Assembly (NCBI GenBank): GCA_963576475.1
Contig: OY754964.1
Location: forward strand, 3,863,649 to 3,927,648
DNA from: Molanna angustata
Lineage: Eukaryota; Arthropoda; Insecta; Trichoptera; Molannidae
Direction: 5' to 3'
Length of the DNA: 64,000 nucleotides
This document shows positions 1-11,984 of this stretch, piece after piece; position 1 is the first letter of the stretch, and every line of letters begins with the position of its first letter. A program made the translations under genes and the position numbers. The notes under the pieces were generated by a model, which ran no database searches, had not been told where the DNA came from, and saw only the letters and a program-made list of their open reading frames with translations.

Positions 1-1003
1 ATTTTCCTACCGAATGAATATGTTCTTTAAAATAATATACCTTTGAAATAAATGTGATTATGAAATAATAAAGTGAAACACAAGACATTACAGCAAGTTT
101 TAAGACATATATTGTAAAAGTCTGTTAATTATTAGTAAAGATATAGGCGTAATAAAATTGCATAATTTGTTAAAAATATTTGATTTTTCTGACAATTTTC
201 ATTTTTATGGCATCGAACAAACCAATGTAGGTACCTACATATTCAAAAAATGTCTCCATAACATTTGATATTTTTCACATGTTGGAACATGGTTACTATG
301 GTAACGGACACATTCTGATATTCAAATAAAATTTGTTATAAATCGAATTCGAATTAATTTAGAACATCATTGTAGGTAGGTACCTACATACCTAATACTT
401 ACTACTTAAAAACCAAGAATATACTGATTTTGTATAGGAAAATTATTAAACTATTTTAGGTTAACTACAATACACATTCAATATACCTACAAACTATTTC
501 CTATACTGAAATTCTTCTTTTTTCTATGTAGACCTTTGGGTGATTTTTTCTACAAACTATTTCTTGGGGTTTAAATCTTCTTCCTCTTCTTTTGTGAAGT
601 CATTTGGGACAGTTCATAAATAAACTATTTCCTATAGTCTAATTTTTCTTTTTCTTAATTTATGTAGACCTTGGGTGAGTTTTTATACAAACTATTTCCT
701 ATAGTCTAATTCGTCTTCTTCTTCCTTTATGTAGACCTTTTGGTTAGTTTTTAAACAAACTATCCTTTAGTCTAATTCTTCGTTTTTTATTTTATGTAGA
801 TGTTGGGTGAATTTTATATAAAATATTTCCTATAGTTCAATTCATCTTCTTCTTCTTTTATGAAGACATTTTGGTCAGTTTTTTATATAATACATTTCCT
901 AATGTGTAATTCTTCTATTTCATCTTCTATGTAGACCATTGGGTCAGTTTTTATTACAAACTATTCGTTATAGTTTTATACTTCTACTTCTTTTTTTATT
1001 TAG
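1..1003 (-). repeat. Left arm of a large near-perfect palindrome
   Basis: Reverse complement of 1596-2598 with no net indel: every pair I checked sums to 2599. I counted only a handful of single-base differences (for example near 72, 153, 355 and 408). The arm holds degenerate tandem units of about 60-75 bp, each with a run like ctataggaaatagttt, a 'gtctacat' box and an AAGAAGAAG-rich stretch. No coding frame is evident. The arm may continue left of the window, so its true outer end is unknown. The same family occurs at 39769-42790 in single orientation. Confidence 0.93.
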
Positions 1004-1595
1004 ATTTTAAATATGACTTATTTTAAAAAGACAACGTCGTAAAGAGTTTGGATTTGGCCACAACCCCTATTTTTATATATTGTCATCGAACGCAAATAAT
1101 GTGTTTTAAATATTTAGTAATTTTGGATGATGGGAAATGGTTTAAAAGTTGATTAAACAAATGTACTGAAAATATTCTAGTGTTGGTCCCATCCCATTCG
1201 TTTTTATATTTTTCGTCAAGTGTGCATATAGTTTATTATAGTTTTGCACAATAAAACTGATAGACTTAAAACTGACACATAAGTCTACATTACAGAAGAA
1301 GAAGACTTAAGCTATGTTAAATAGTTTTTAATATGAATATAAACGTTGTGAAGATCCAGCAATGGCCACAACCCCGATTTTTTATATATTGTCATCAAAA
1401 TGAAATGTGTAGTTATTGAAAATTAAGCAATATATGATGATATAATAAATGGTGTAAATTTGATTGAACAAAAGTAATGAGAAGATTCTAGTGTTGGTCA
1501 CATCCCATTCGTTTTTATGTATTTTCATCAAGTATGCATGTTGTTTATAATATTTCGTTACAATAGACTATTAGACATAAAACTAGTCCAAAAGA
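1004..1595. repeat. Spacer of the palindrome: two diverged ~300-bp direct units
   Basis: Two direct units, about 1009-1315 and 1316-1595. Each contains a 'ggccacaacccc' box, 'attgtcatc', a 'cccattcgtttttat' box and 'gtgcat'. Three similar units precede the same arm sequence at about 39.83-40.58 kb, so the spacer is part of the repeat family and not an unrelated insert. No coding potential is seen. Confidence 0.75.
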
Positions 1596-3037
1596 CTAAA
1601 TAAAAAAAGAAGTAGAAGTATAAAACTATAACGAATAGTTTGTAATAAAAACTGACCCAATGGTCTACATAGAAGATGAAATAGAAGAATTACACATTAG
1701 GAAATGTATTATATAAAAAACTGACCAAAATGTCTTCATAAAAGAAGAAGAAGATGAATTGAACTATAGGAAATATTTTATATAAAATTCACCCAACATC
1801 TACATAAAATAAAAAACGAAGAATTAGACTAAAGGATAGTTTGTTTAAAAACTAACCAAAAGGTCTACATAAAGGAAGAAGAAGACGAATTAGACTATAG
1901 GAAATAGTTTGTATAAAAACTCACCCAAGGTCTACATAAATTAAGAAAAAGAAAAATTAGACTATAGGAAATAGTTTATTTATGAACTGTCCCAAATGAC
2001 TTCACAAAAGAAGAGGAAGAAGATTTAAACCCCAAGAAATAGTTTGTAGAAAAAATCACCCAAAGGTCTACATAGAAAAAAGAAGAATTTCAGTATAGGA
2101 AATAGTTTGTAGGTATATTGAATGTGTATTGTAGTTAACCTAAAATAGTTTAATAATTTTCCTATACAAAATCAGTATATTCTTGGTTTTTAAATAGTAA
2201 GTATTAGGTATGTAGGTACCTACCTACAATGATGTTCTAAATTAGTTCGAATTCGATTTATAACAAATTTTATTTGAATATCAGAATGTGTCCGTTACCA
2301 TAGTAACCATGTTCCAACATGTGAAAAATATCAAATGTTATGGAGACATTTTTTGAATATGTAGGTACCTACATTGGTTTGTTCGATGCCATAAAAATGA
2401 AAATTGTCAGAAAAATCAAATATTTTTAACAAATTATGCAATTTTTTTACGCCTATATCTTTACTAATAATTAACAGACTTTTACAATATATGTCTTAAA
2501 ACTTGCTGTAATGTCTTGTGTTTCATTTTATTATTTCATAATCACATTTATTTCAAAGGTATATTATTTTAAAGAACATATTCATTCGGTAGGAAAATTA
2601 AATATCGTATGAAAAGATATTAAAATGGCGGGGTTATATGTACATTTGTACAAAACGCTTACTTAAAAAATAAGTTAAACATTATAATTAGACAAAATAT
2701 TCACCATGTTTTTCACTTAAAAGCTAAGTTATACTTGAAAATATATTTTTTTCGTGTATATACGTACTTCTAACTTTTAAACTAACATATATTTGCGTGC
2801 AAAATGTACACTTTTTTGACAGATATGACTTGGAAAATTTTGTATGAAAAAAATAATTATTGAAATATCTTTAAAATTCAGCATTTTAATCGCATTATTT
2901 TTAGCGTGACACTGCATCAGGTATACTGGTACACGTTCGCACATAAATTAGATTTTTAGATGCTCTTGGTTTTTCAAAAGGCGTGAGACAAACACACACA
3001 CACACACTAACATATTGATTGCTTTATTACTTTAGAT
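1596..3037 (+). repeat. Right palindrome arm plus downstream family end
   Basis: 1596-2598 is the right arm. 2599-3037 continues with sequence also found at 42350-42790, including 'ttaaaatggcgg', 'tttttgacagatatgact' and a short CA microsatellite (about 2993-3006). Both copies stop matching right after 'gctttattactttagat', which therefore marks one end of the family. It appears non-coding. Confidence 0.85.
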
Positions 3038-3473
3038 TTAGGTACTTTCAACTGTAAATAAATTTGTTATTATTTTCAATTATCCTCATCCCATTGGTAG
3101 TTAGTTACCTACCTACAAAGTTTATAATTTCCTCAAGGTAAACCATCTATATTTCATGATATTATATTTCAAGATACAAGAGTTTGTTTATGTCAAGCGA
3201 TAGCCATAAAGATGCCCTTTATGTATAGTGAAACAAATAATCGTTATTTTGGCCTTAGAAAGACCCTTTTCACGTCTCTTCAATAAAGGTTTGTCACGTT
3301 TCATTAGTTTCCATTTAAAATATATATCTATATCTCTACTTCTCTAGGGATGACGTCACAACGTATAATTTACATTATCCCACAAAAAGATGATATACAA
3401 CTTGTATACTTACGAGGGCATAAAACATCGCATTAAGGAATATGTATTATGAAATAAAACAACCTTCACAAAT
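3038..3473. other. Intergenic, no gene seen
   Basis: AT-rich sequence without a recognisable repeat, coding frame or RNA gene. Confidence 0.5.
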
Positions 3474-3664
3474 ATGTGGCAGAGCGGTTAGCGCGCTGGG
3501 CTAGCAACCCAGAGGTCGCGAGTTCGAATCCTGCCACGACCGATTTCCATTCACCTATATGTAGTACAAGCATTTATGCTTAGTTTAGGGAATGTATAAG
3601 GATGTATATGTACTTGTTATACAAGGACATATTCATTCTTTTGAAAAAGAAAAAAAAAAAAAAA
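3474..3664 (+). mobile_element. tRNA-headed SINE, full-length copy
   Basis: The head has a pol III A box (tggcagagcggttag) and B box (gagttcgaatcc) spaced as in a tRNA. An anticodon-arm-like hairpin (ctgggctagcaacccag) lies between them. A family-specific body with 'gcatttatgcttagtttag' and 'acatattcattctt' follows, then an A-rich tail. At least six other copies occur in this window, which argues for a SINE over a functional tRNA gene. SINEs depend on LINE enzymes for mobility; which LINE is not shown here. Confidence 0.9.
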
Positions 3665-3989
3665 TGTTGAACTGTAGTCCAAAACATTGCTTTTAGGAAT
3701 ACTTTGAAATAAAAATACCTACTCAATTATGTTGAGTTGAAGTTATTCGAAAATAAATGATTAGCATAGATATTTTAAAAACTCTTTTGCTGAATGGTCA
3801 CCATACGATTTAAAATTTAGTATGAAGTCCAATTAGTCGAGTCACAGACTGAGTCTATTTGTATAAAATTATCAACATTCAAATTGACACCAATCATCTA
3901 TCTGAAATAAAATTTCACACTAATTCTCGTATAAGGAACCCAGAACTATTATCATTATCACGGTGTTTTTTAATTCCATTTAAAGGATG

Positions 3990-4880
3990 TGTAGACTTTA
4001 TAATACTTTACATATTTATAAAGACATAGATATTTTTGGTGACAGTCTGTTGACATTTAGAAGAAAACTTTCAACCTAATAATAGCTTTTTTTTACAACT
4101 GTCGATTCGTTCAAGAGAATGAAATTCTTTTGAAGGAAGATGCAGTTTAAATCCAAGACGCGTGTATGAAGGAACACGATTGTATGTAGTGTCTATATTT
4201 TTCACGGTTTTTCCAAATTTGAAGTAAAAAAAACACCAACTTAGAGGCTTCGCAACATACATATATGTTCCATATACGGATTTACTCAGAATTCGGAGTA
4301 GAATATTTCATGTGTCTGTGTGTGTCCCCCTCCTTATAACTTTTGATCCGCTCAATTTACAGAGCCCAAAATTTCAGAATATACTAGTTGCATGTAACAC
4401 ATGAGATCTCCTATCTTGACATACATACTTACATGTGTTATATAGAAAACAAAATATCTTAAAATATCCAATAATTTGGATTTACTCGTTTATAGTTTGG
4501 TATTTATTCTTCAACTATACATACTATCGCTATCGACAGTTGGATCTCATGTGTTACTCTTTCTATGTTTCTCTTTTTTATCTGTTTGTTCTTAGTTGTA
4601 TCTTTTATAGTAATGCTTTCCTTGTTGTTTTCTTTTGTTAATATCTTCCACTATAATTCTTTGTTGTTATTTTAGTTTATATTGTATCTTTTCATTTTTA
4701 TATAGATTCTTTTTTAGATTTTCATTTTCTTATAAATTTGTTCGCCAACTTTTAATGCAGGATGTAGCCACTTGCAATTGGCTGACCAGTTTTGTAATAG
4801 CTTGCCCTTATTTGATGGAACTATGATGTATAATAACTTGTAAGCTGTAAGTGGTCCTTTATATAAAAATAAATAAATTA
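3990..4880 (+). mobile_element. LINE 3'-UTR-like repeat, split by an insertion
   Basis: Flanks 3990-4094 and 4557-4880 match the uninterrupted copy at 32340-32795. Shared landmarks are 'gacatagatatttttggt', 'ttgttcttagttgtatctttt', 'cttttaatgcaggatgt', 'gtaatagcttgcc' and a tail of AAATA units. The 4095-4556 element is inserted between the halves. Non-coding; a LINE 3' end is inferred from the A-rich simple tail. Confidence 0.65.
4095..4556 (-). mobile_element. Helentron-like non-autonomous element, copy 1
   Basis: One of four copies (also 25265-26125, 43317-43830, 54469-55289). One end is CTAGTTGCATGTAACACATG followed by AGATCCAACTGTCGATAGCG; the other is a stem-loop around GTCGATTCG...CGAATCGAC ending in CAACTGT/ACAGTTG. 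The inverted CCAACTGTCGAT near both ends plus one terminal hairpin resemble DINE-1/HINE elements of the Helitron class. This copy lost the outermost bases at 4556 and has an internal 'actagttgcatg' near 4386. No protein frame. Confidence 0.6.
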
Positions 4881-4991
4881 ATTAAAAAAATAAATAAAAA
4901 CACAATTTTTATGTTATCCAAAACAATACGTATTAGAAAAAATCTTTTTTTGCTTAAAGAGTGCATAAAATCAAAGTGAATTATCAAATAA

Positions 4992-5168
4992 GGTGGGTGT
5001 TGGCAGAATAGCGAGCACACTGAGTTAGTAATCTAGTGGTCGCGAGTTCGAATCCTGCCACGACCGATTTCTTTCACCTATAGCACAAGCATTTGTGCTT
5101 AGTTTAGGTAATTTATAAGGATGTATATATTGTTCTTGTTTCATGGACATATTCATTCTTCAAAAAAA
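4992..5168 (+). mobile_element. tRNA-headed SINE, diverged copy
   Basis: Same family as 3474-3664. The B box (gagttcgaatcctgccacg) is intact; the A box is decayed (ttggcagaatagcgagc). The body 'acaagcatttgtgcttag' and an end 'gacatattcattcttc' with a short A run are retained. Confidence 0.85.
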
Positions 5169-5639
5169 TCCTATAAGGTTTCCCTGAAAATGCAAAAAAA
5201 TAACTAATTATTAATTTACGTTTATTTTAATTATGATATATGTAAGTACACTATTTTTATAAGCGCACGATTGTTACCTATATTCAATATCACGAAACTT
5301 CATAGTCACTTTAGCGGTTTTAACATATCGTTTTTTTCAGTTATTTAGTCGATTAAGATATCATTTTACCCCTTTAAAAATAATTTGACCATGTGAAAAT
5401 TCAAGAAGAATGTAACGTTAGAAGTGTAAATAACAGACAAGCATACCTATTATTTGAAATAATTATGAAGGTATTTTTATTTTTTACATTGTATAATATA
5501 TGTACATACACGAATTTCACAAGAAAAAGGCTTGAAAATAAAAATAACGAAATATACAAGAAGCAGAGATCATCATAGACAACAATATAAATTAATTTAT
5601 ATTTTTAATAAATAAAAATAAAAACACTTGTTTAGAATT
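5169..5639. other. Intergenic, no gene seen
   Basis: Very AT-rich. Short open frames here have no recognisable similarity and low-complexity composition. Confidence 0.5.
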
Positions 5640-5705
5640 AATTCCACTATTTATTTAAGGACTACAACCTACGACCCGTTTCGTGCTAAGCACATTTTCA
5701 AGTAA
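5640..5705 (-). ncRNA. Decayed hammerhead-like motif of a PLE-type end
   Basis: On the minus strand the order is TTGAAAA, an extra T, stem II GTGC/GCAC with loop TTA, GAAAC, GG, GTC, followed by a T/A-rich stretch with AAATAAATA. This matches the layout at 47123-47151, but box 1 carries two changes from CTGANGA, so self-cleavage is doubtful. Upstream on the same strand are repeats of 'atattgttact'. Likely the remains of a Penelope-like retroelement terminus. Confidence 0.45.
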
Positions 5706-6085
5706 CAATATAGACGGAACAAGTAACAATATAGTAACAATATAGACGGAACACAGTAACTACATTTATCTTTTGTGCTCGTGAACATCTATTTCTGCCT
5801 GTTTATGTTTTTTGCTCTACAATATGTAATGGATAGTCCCTGTGTTATTTCATTATGTCTAAATTAATATTAATACAACATTATTTTCATATTTATTATG
5901 CGATGCTTTACAAGCGCTATTTAAGTAATAAAAATGTATAAAAGTAGGTATAGGTACTAGTTGTTCTGCCACTGACCACCTTGGATGTAGACCATCTTAT
6001 GAATATGTATAGACCGCATTTCATATAGACCTATTTTACCAATCTTTTAAGTTTCTAGTCGCAGTACATTTTTTGTCACACGCGT

Positions 6086-6181
6086 TATATATACTTACAT
6101 TTCTTGTCGATCACTTAGCGTTCTGTGAAGCTATGGATGACAGTCCTCATAACAGAGCGGGTGGTGGTGGTGATGTATATG
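6086..6181 (+). CDS. Possible first coding exon (weak)
   Basis: A TATA-like run (6086-6093) and a TCACTT initiator-like site (6111) precede an ATG at 6133. Sixteen codons starting MDDSPHNR and containing a Gly4 run lead directly into a GGTATGTT splice-donor-like site at 6181-6188. I recognise no family. The combination is suggestive but each element is short and could arise by chance. No matching acceptor exon was identified in the window. Confidence 0.22.
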
Positions 6182-6380
6182 GTATGTTTTCTAGATGCGT
6201 AACACATTAAATATATTATTTTATTTTTATTTTATTTTATTCAGAAAACATACATAATAATAATAATAACAAAAATGATACATACAGTTTCATGCCTAAA
6301 TACATGTTTTCACTTATATAAAAAAAGTATGCCACTATTTTTACGACCGGAATTGGCGGGAAAAGCGTTTTCCCGCCAAA

Positions 6381-6719
6381 AAGTGTCTATTTACACGACA
6401 AATTTTCTGACGTCGTCTATGTTTTTAGGTCATTTATAACCATAGAAAGCGCAGATAAATCAAAATACAAAAATATTTACCTTTGTCATTTTTTCAATGG
6501 TCATAAATGCATCATGGAAACCAACTTGAAGAAAAAATAAATAATATTGGCATCTTATTACATTTACTTAATTTTATAAATCATTTTTTTCATCGAGATC
6601 TACAATTATAACAAAGTATAAACAAAGGTAAATATTTTTATAACTTGATTTATCTGCGTTTTCTGTGGTTATTTTTGGTTTTCGTCTATGGTTGAATCGT
6701 GTAAATAGTTGTAGCCAAA
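6381..6719. mobile_element. Fold-back MITE
   Basis: The left arm 6381-6486 (with cagataaatcaaaata and aaatatttacctttg) is the inverted partner of about 6622-6719 (caaaggtaaatattt, gatttatctgcg). The centre is about 135 bp and non-coding. Just outside, 6352-6379 is a short perfect hairpin GGCGGGAAAA..TTTTCCCGCC. The transposase family is not assignable from the termini. Confidence 0.65.
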
Positions 6720-7197
6720 AAAGTAATGCATTAACATATTTTTTGTATTTATTTAATCTATTAATTATTTTTTTTTCATATATGTATGTCAAAAGATTTT
6801 CATACCGCTATTTATTGAAGGATAACACAAAATAAAAATTAATTAAGGCCCTTTTTTCGTATAAAAATATCCTTGGGAGAGAAGACAAAAAAAAAATTGT
6901 TAAAATTATTTTACAAACTTTGTGGAATTCCATATTGATTGAGGTGGATTAATAAACAAAGTTTTTTGTACTCCATTTTTTAGTAAAAATTACTAAAATA
7001 TTTTGCCAAAAAAAAAATGGTTATATTGTGTTTACTATCGCCACCTATGAAGCCACCTACATAAGTTGGTTATACTTATATATTTTTGGATGAGAAATCT
7101 AAAAAAAATATAAAACTTACCTTTAAATTTTTCAATTTTTTTTTATATCTCAATAACCGGAACCAACCAATCTAGTTTAGAAAATATCATTGAAATC

Positions 7198-7390
7198 AGG
7201 GGGAGTAAGTCTACTCCAACCGGCGAAATCAAAACCCTCACGATTACCCTACCCATATCATGGATATGATTATTATTTGGAGTTCTTTAATATCTTTAGA
7301 TGTCATAGAACTCCATATGAGAATTATATCCATGATATGGGTAATCGCGAGGGTTTTTATTTCGCCGGTTGGACCAGACTTGCCCTCCTG
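7198..7390. mobile_element. 193-bp inverted-repeat MITE
   Basis: Nearly the whole element folds on itself: CAGGGGGAGTAAGTCTACTCC at the left pairs with GGACCAGACTTGCCCTCCTG at the right, through ACCGGCGAAAT/ATTTCGCCGGT and catatcatggatat/atatccatgatatg. Three short open frames overlapping here are by-products of the hairpin. No clear target duplication is visible. Confidence 0.75.
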
Positions 7391-8089
7391 TTGGGTGGTT
7401 TCGGAGATTAGCGTACACGCTCGTTCGTACACGTACGAACGTCGTGACATGACATTTTTATATAATAGGTATATTAAGATAATTTATGCTAGTATGAACT
7501 ACTCGTTGTGAGACAAATAATACTATGTAAGATGTCCATAAATATTTTTTGTTAATGAATAAGTTTGTTTGTGTAATCTTAAGCTGCTGTTTGTGTCCGA
7601 TAATGACTAAAGCGAACAAGAATATTCCATTAAAATGAGTTAACGACACTAAGAGAAGTAGTTAGTATTGAAGTTTCAACTTAAGTTAATGCCGCTAAAC
7701 ATAATATTATATCCTTAATGCCCAAATAATCTATACAATTCTATTTATCTTTGTTCCTCGGTAAATATATTATATACATACAAAGAAGTGATAACATTTA
7801 TTTTTCATGTTTTAGTGAAGATGAGTGAAACATTCAAGACGTGGTGTTAACTGGAAATGTTTCATATTCCATGGACTCATACGAGTACCAATCTGTCCAT
7901 ATCAAATGAAAAGCAGATAAATAATAGTCCTTCATTTTTCTTTGTTATTTTGGATTAAGGACAAGGGATTTTTCTAGAAGGATTTCTGTATTTTGGTCCA
8001 TTTTATACAGCTTTGTTTATTTGTAATTTTGATATACAAATATATTAGAAAAATAGAATTGAATATTTTTGTTTTTCGACAATTTTTTA
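7391..8089. other. Intergenic, no gene seen
   Basis: Contains a small palindrome at about 7430 (gttcgtacacgtacgaac) and otherwise nothing I can assign. Confidence 0.45.
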
Positions 8090-8493
8090 CCATCTCAATA
8101 GAGACGAAGTTTATAGAAGAACCAGAAACTCAAGGCACCTACAGGGCTTACGACTTGTCATCGACTGGCTTACGCGATCTCTTTATGCGCTTTCGCCAAA
8201 GTTCACCAATTATGTCTTCTTATTGAGTCCCCTTATCAATGCAATTTTTAAAGTTCTATATATTTTAATAATGATAACAAATTGTTTGAAAATAAGCTGT
8301 TTTTACTATCGCAACCTATGAAGTAACGATAAAACCTTTTTGTAACGCCATCTATTGTGAAGTTGTTTTTCTTTGTAAACAATGAAAGCGACAGTCCAGG
8401 TGACAGTGTTCTCGCACAGATGTCACTCCTTAACTGCGCCAGAAATATTATTTCATTTTTGGCTTGTTTACCTACTTGTATCAATGTGTATGT
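8090..8493 (+). mobile_element. MITE family B, truncated copy
   Basis: Shares 'tctcaatagagacgaagtt', 'aaggcacctacagggcttac', 'cacctacttgtatcaatgtg' and the intervening order with 23830-24298. The first 130 bp is one arm of the inverted-repeat element seen complete at 57475-57835. The opposite arm is missing here. No coding frame is supported. Confidence 0.7.
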
Positions 8494-9746
8494 AAATCGA
8501 ATACCTAAAAAAAATCTTATAATAAATATAACTATAATTACATTTATTCATTTTGTTTCATATACCGTAAGTAAACCTTGTAGGTACTTCATCGAGGTAA
8601 GCAACTCTTATAGTTGATATTTGACCAAAGTTAGTTAATATTGGGCGGAATCTGACTATGTATTCAAAAAAGAAGAAAAAAAAATCATTCTTTAACCACA
8701 ATTATTATATGTACAAATTTCACAATGTCAACAAACGAAAAAAAATACAGTCTTGCATCAAAGCGGTGTTGGGAAGCCGTTAAATCAAAAATAATTATAT
8801 TGTGAAGTTTCCAGCAAAACTTTTTTAGGTAAAGTTTCCGGTAATATAAACTCCCAACAAATCGTTCGAAGAAAAGTTAAACACCGATGTTCAGGTATTT
8901 TTCAGGAAGTTCTCAAGTCTGTATCTACTCAAGCAACGTTTAGTTAACTCATGATATTTAACTTCAGCTTCAGAATATAACGTAGTCTGGAAATATGAGG
9001 CTACTTATGTATAAACATTTCATAGATGATGGTATGTTTCATGCATACGTGGATCTCGTTAGGTATTGGATTTTAAAATGTGACGTTATAAAACATTCAA
9101 GTAAAGTGTGCTAGGTTCGTTTAAATTTGTTAAAAGTGGGCAAACTCTTCCAACTAACCCTATGAACGCAAAGTTTTAACTCGGTACAATAGAACCTACA
9201 TACATGGAAATATGGTACCTACTTAAAATAGAGAAATCACACAGAAATAAACTGACCATGACAACGAGCAGGAATTAATTTGAAAGAATTAAACGGTAAC
9301 TTTCTCCATTGTGTTCTGTAATATTTGTGTAAATTGAGAGGACTTATGAAAATCACCAAGGTTACTTTGTTCATAGTCTAGCTCAGCCCTGGGCAAAGCG
9401 CGGCCTGTCGCGTGTTTCAGTACGGAACGTGAGCAATATGCGTCAAAAAATAAAGAATAAAGGAAAACAAAATCAATTTTGACCATTCCATTCGCACACA
9501 TTGCAACCGAAAAAAGAAAACAAGAGTGAACATTTGTCAATGTGTTGAATTTTTTGGTTTTTAAGTAATTTATCGAAATAAAATAAATCGGAAAACTTCT
9601 CGCTGCTTGGACTGTATTAAGTACCTATTTGGTTTAGGAACATAACACATATTGATTGATTTTATATTCCTAATTTTCCCTTTCTATTCCTATCCATTGT
9701 CCTGTCCCAAACCTCCTAGCTTGTATGCATCTATTTATATGTTTAC
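8494..9746. other. Intergenic, no gene seen
   Basis: AT-rich. 9380-9410 has a short GC-rich stretch (cagccctgggcaaagcgcgg) that resembles one end of a hAT-type MITE, but no partner end is found. Short open frames have no recognisable product. Confidence 0.4.
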
Positions 9747-10489
9747 TTAAGGAGGGGACTGCTGCCAACGTACCTATTTTTCAATTGGATATACCATCAT
9801 TATTTCTTATCAAATCGTTTTGAAAAAAATAATTTGAAAAAAAAAAATAAAAATAATTAATATTAAAAAATAATAAAAAAATAATAAGACAGTTTAGGTA
9901 TTCATAAAGAAAAATGTATCTTTACTTTTTGATAATGTTCTGTATAAATTCTTGTAGAAAAATAATGGCATACCCCGATTTTCAACATTTTATCTTATAT
10001 TTTTAATAAACTATAAGGTGTAGAGTAATATATATATTTTTTAAATTAAAGAAGACAAAAATATCCAGAAAAATATGATAAGACGTTGCAGTAATGCTAC
10101 AGGTTTAGGAAATAAACCTAAAAAACATTTATTTTCCATTCAGCGCCATTGCGTAATAAAAGTTTTTTTGGTTTATTTACTTAACCTGATGCATTAATGC
10201 AACGTCATATCATATTTTTCCAGGTATTTTGTTCTTCTTTAATTTATAAAAAAAATATTGCTCTATACCTTATATTTTTTTAGAAATTTAAGATAAATGT
10301 CTAAAATCGGGGTATGCTTATTATTTTCTTACAAGAATATATACAGAAAATAATCAAAAAGTTAAGGTATATTTCTCTTTATTAATATCCAAACTAACTA
10401 GGTTATTTTTTTCAAAATGATTCGTTTAGTAATAATGATGGTATATCAAATTGAAAAAATAGGTACGTCGGCAGCAGTCACCCTCTTAA
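9747..10489. mobile_element. TTAA-flanked fold-back MITE (family C), copy 1
   Basis: Element 9751-10485 lies between TTAA at 9747-9750 and TTAA at 10486-10489. The termini are GGAGGGGACTGCTGCC and GGCAGCAGTCACCCTC, and the two halves are inverted copies over most of their length. A centre around 10135-10160 (cattcagcgccattgcg) is unpaired. Copy 2 at 46018-46708 has the same termini and the same TTAA flanks. TTAA duplication is typical of piggyBac-type transposition. However, the G-rich start differs from usual piggyBac ends, so the transposase source is open. Confidence 0.8.
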
Positions 10490-11339
10490 TATTGATTTTT
10501 TTTGTTTCTTATCCTTGTTAGGTTTTTATATTTTGTCATATTGTATGTATATACCTACGGAAATTTTCCTTGTTTTTTTATACAAAAATATGTATACATT
10601 ATATATAGTTATATATTATTGAGTATTATATATAGTTATATATTTTTATTGTATGACCGTATCAAAGTAATTAGTGTTACAAACTTAGTTTTTGTAGGTA
10701 GTTATTAATTCATTTTGAAAATTTATGATTAGCTCAAAAGCCTTATGTAACCTTTAAAATAAATAAATAAATAAAAATAACACAAGAATACTGACATTAT
10801 GTTGAAATAAAAACGAAAGAATTTCGGTGCAGGCCAATTGAAATGTAGGATAGGTGACATCACGGCGACATGACATAAATAAACATGGCCGAGTAGTGCG
10901 CAGTACGCATGCGTGTTCTGCGCCATAGACAATATGAGTTCAAATTATTATCTACGGCACACTTATTTTCTAGATTTTATTTTTGTGAACAACGTCAGTT
11001 AAAAAATACGAAATAAAGTTCAAATATGCTTTATTCTAAAATTTTAGAACGTTCCTATTTTAGTTCAAATAGTTACTGAATTTGACGTACCTAGGTACTG
11101 CAATAAAACTTTTCTGATTGATAATTAGTTTTGTACTGTGGATGGTCAGATTAGAAATCTACTACTACGAAGCGAATCGTGCAATGAATAAATTAACCAT
11201 CATAAATCCATCTCAGTAATAATATTACTGTAAGACCTTGGAAATTGAAATTCAACGTGGATATTGTAAAGATAATCTAATTATTCATATCTAGGATTGT
11301 ACCTAGAGTCTCTAAGATAAAAGATAATGTAAAGACATT
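10490..11339. other. Intergenic, no gene seen
   Basis: AT-rich with a GC-richer patch at about 10850-10930 (gtgcgcagtacgcatgcgtg). No supported gene or repeat. Confidence 0.45.
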
Positions 11340-11404
11340 TTTCACCAATATTTTTGTATTCTTTAACTTGAAAAAAATATATTCTGCTCTATGCCTTATA
11401 TTTT

Positions 11405-11690
11405 ATTAGAAGTAGAAGTAAGAAGAGTAGAAGCCTTGAGGTGGTTTGGACATATTGAAAGAATGAACGATGATTGACTGACCAAAAAAATATGGCATGA
11501 CCATGTGAATGATATTTTGAAAGAAGGAAACATAAAAAGTTTGAACAATCGACGAACATGTATGAGACGATGCATGGATGTAAAGGAAGCCAGAAATGTG
11601 TGCAAAAATAGAGAAGTATGGCGCGCGGTTATCTATGAGTACCCCGTAAGGGACATGGCGTGATGGTATGTATGTATGTATGTATATAAG
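11405..11690 (+). pseudogene. RTE-type LINE reverse transcriptase C-terminus (remnant)
   Basis: Conceptual translation gives the C-terminal signature of the endonuclease-reverse transcriptase of insect RTE LINEs: ALRWFGHIERM-like, then HDHVNDILK-like, then RRCMDVKEARNVC-like, then a tail ending in tacc/gggacatggcgtgatgg and (TATG)n. A stop interrupts the frame after the first block. No catalytic domain remains. The (TATG)n run is the usual simple 3' tail of these copies. Confidence 0.75.
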
Positions 11691-11984
11691 TATACAAAAT
11701 ACATACATACCTACATAATAATTTAAATATGTGAAACTTTATAATTGGCTATTTCTTTTGTATTCTCAATTGCAATTAAGTATTATAAATGTATAGCTGT
11801 TAAGTTTCTAAACAAAAAAAATAAAAATAAAAATATGTAAAAAATCGGGATATTTTAATTATACAGAACATAGTTCAAATGTTGAAGGAATATTTTCTTT
11901 GCTGATATCCAATCTATTTAAGTTATTTTTTCACAATAATATTAGTAATAATGATGAAATTTTAAATTGCAAAAATGGTACAAA

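Noticed and set aside
3474..3545. Functional tRNA gene
   Set aside because: A and B boxes and a stem-like arm are present, but the unit continues into a SINE body with an A-rich tail and recurs many times.
7190..7511. Three overlapping small frames
   Set aside because: They lie across a MITE hairpin, which produces similar frames on both strands.
9380..9420. hAT transposon terminus
   Set aside because: Only one end-like stretch and no inverted partner or 8-bp duplication was found.
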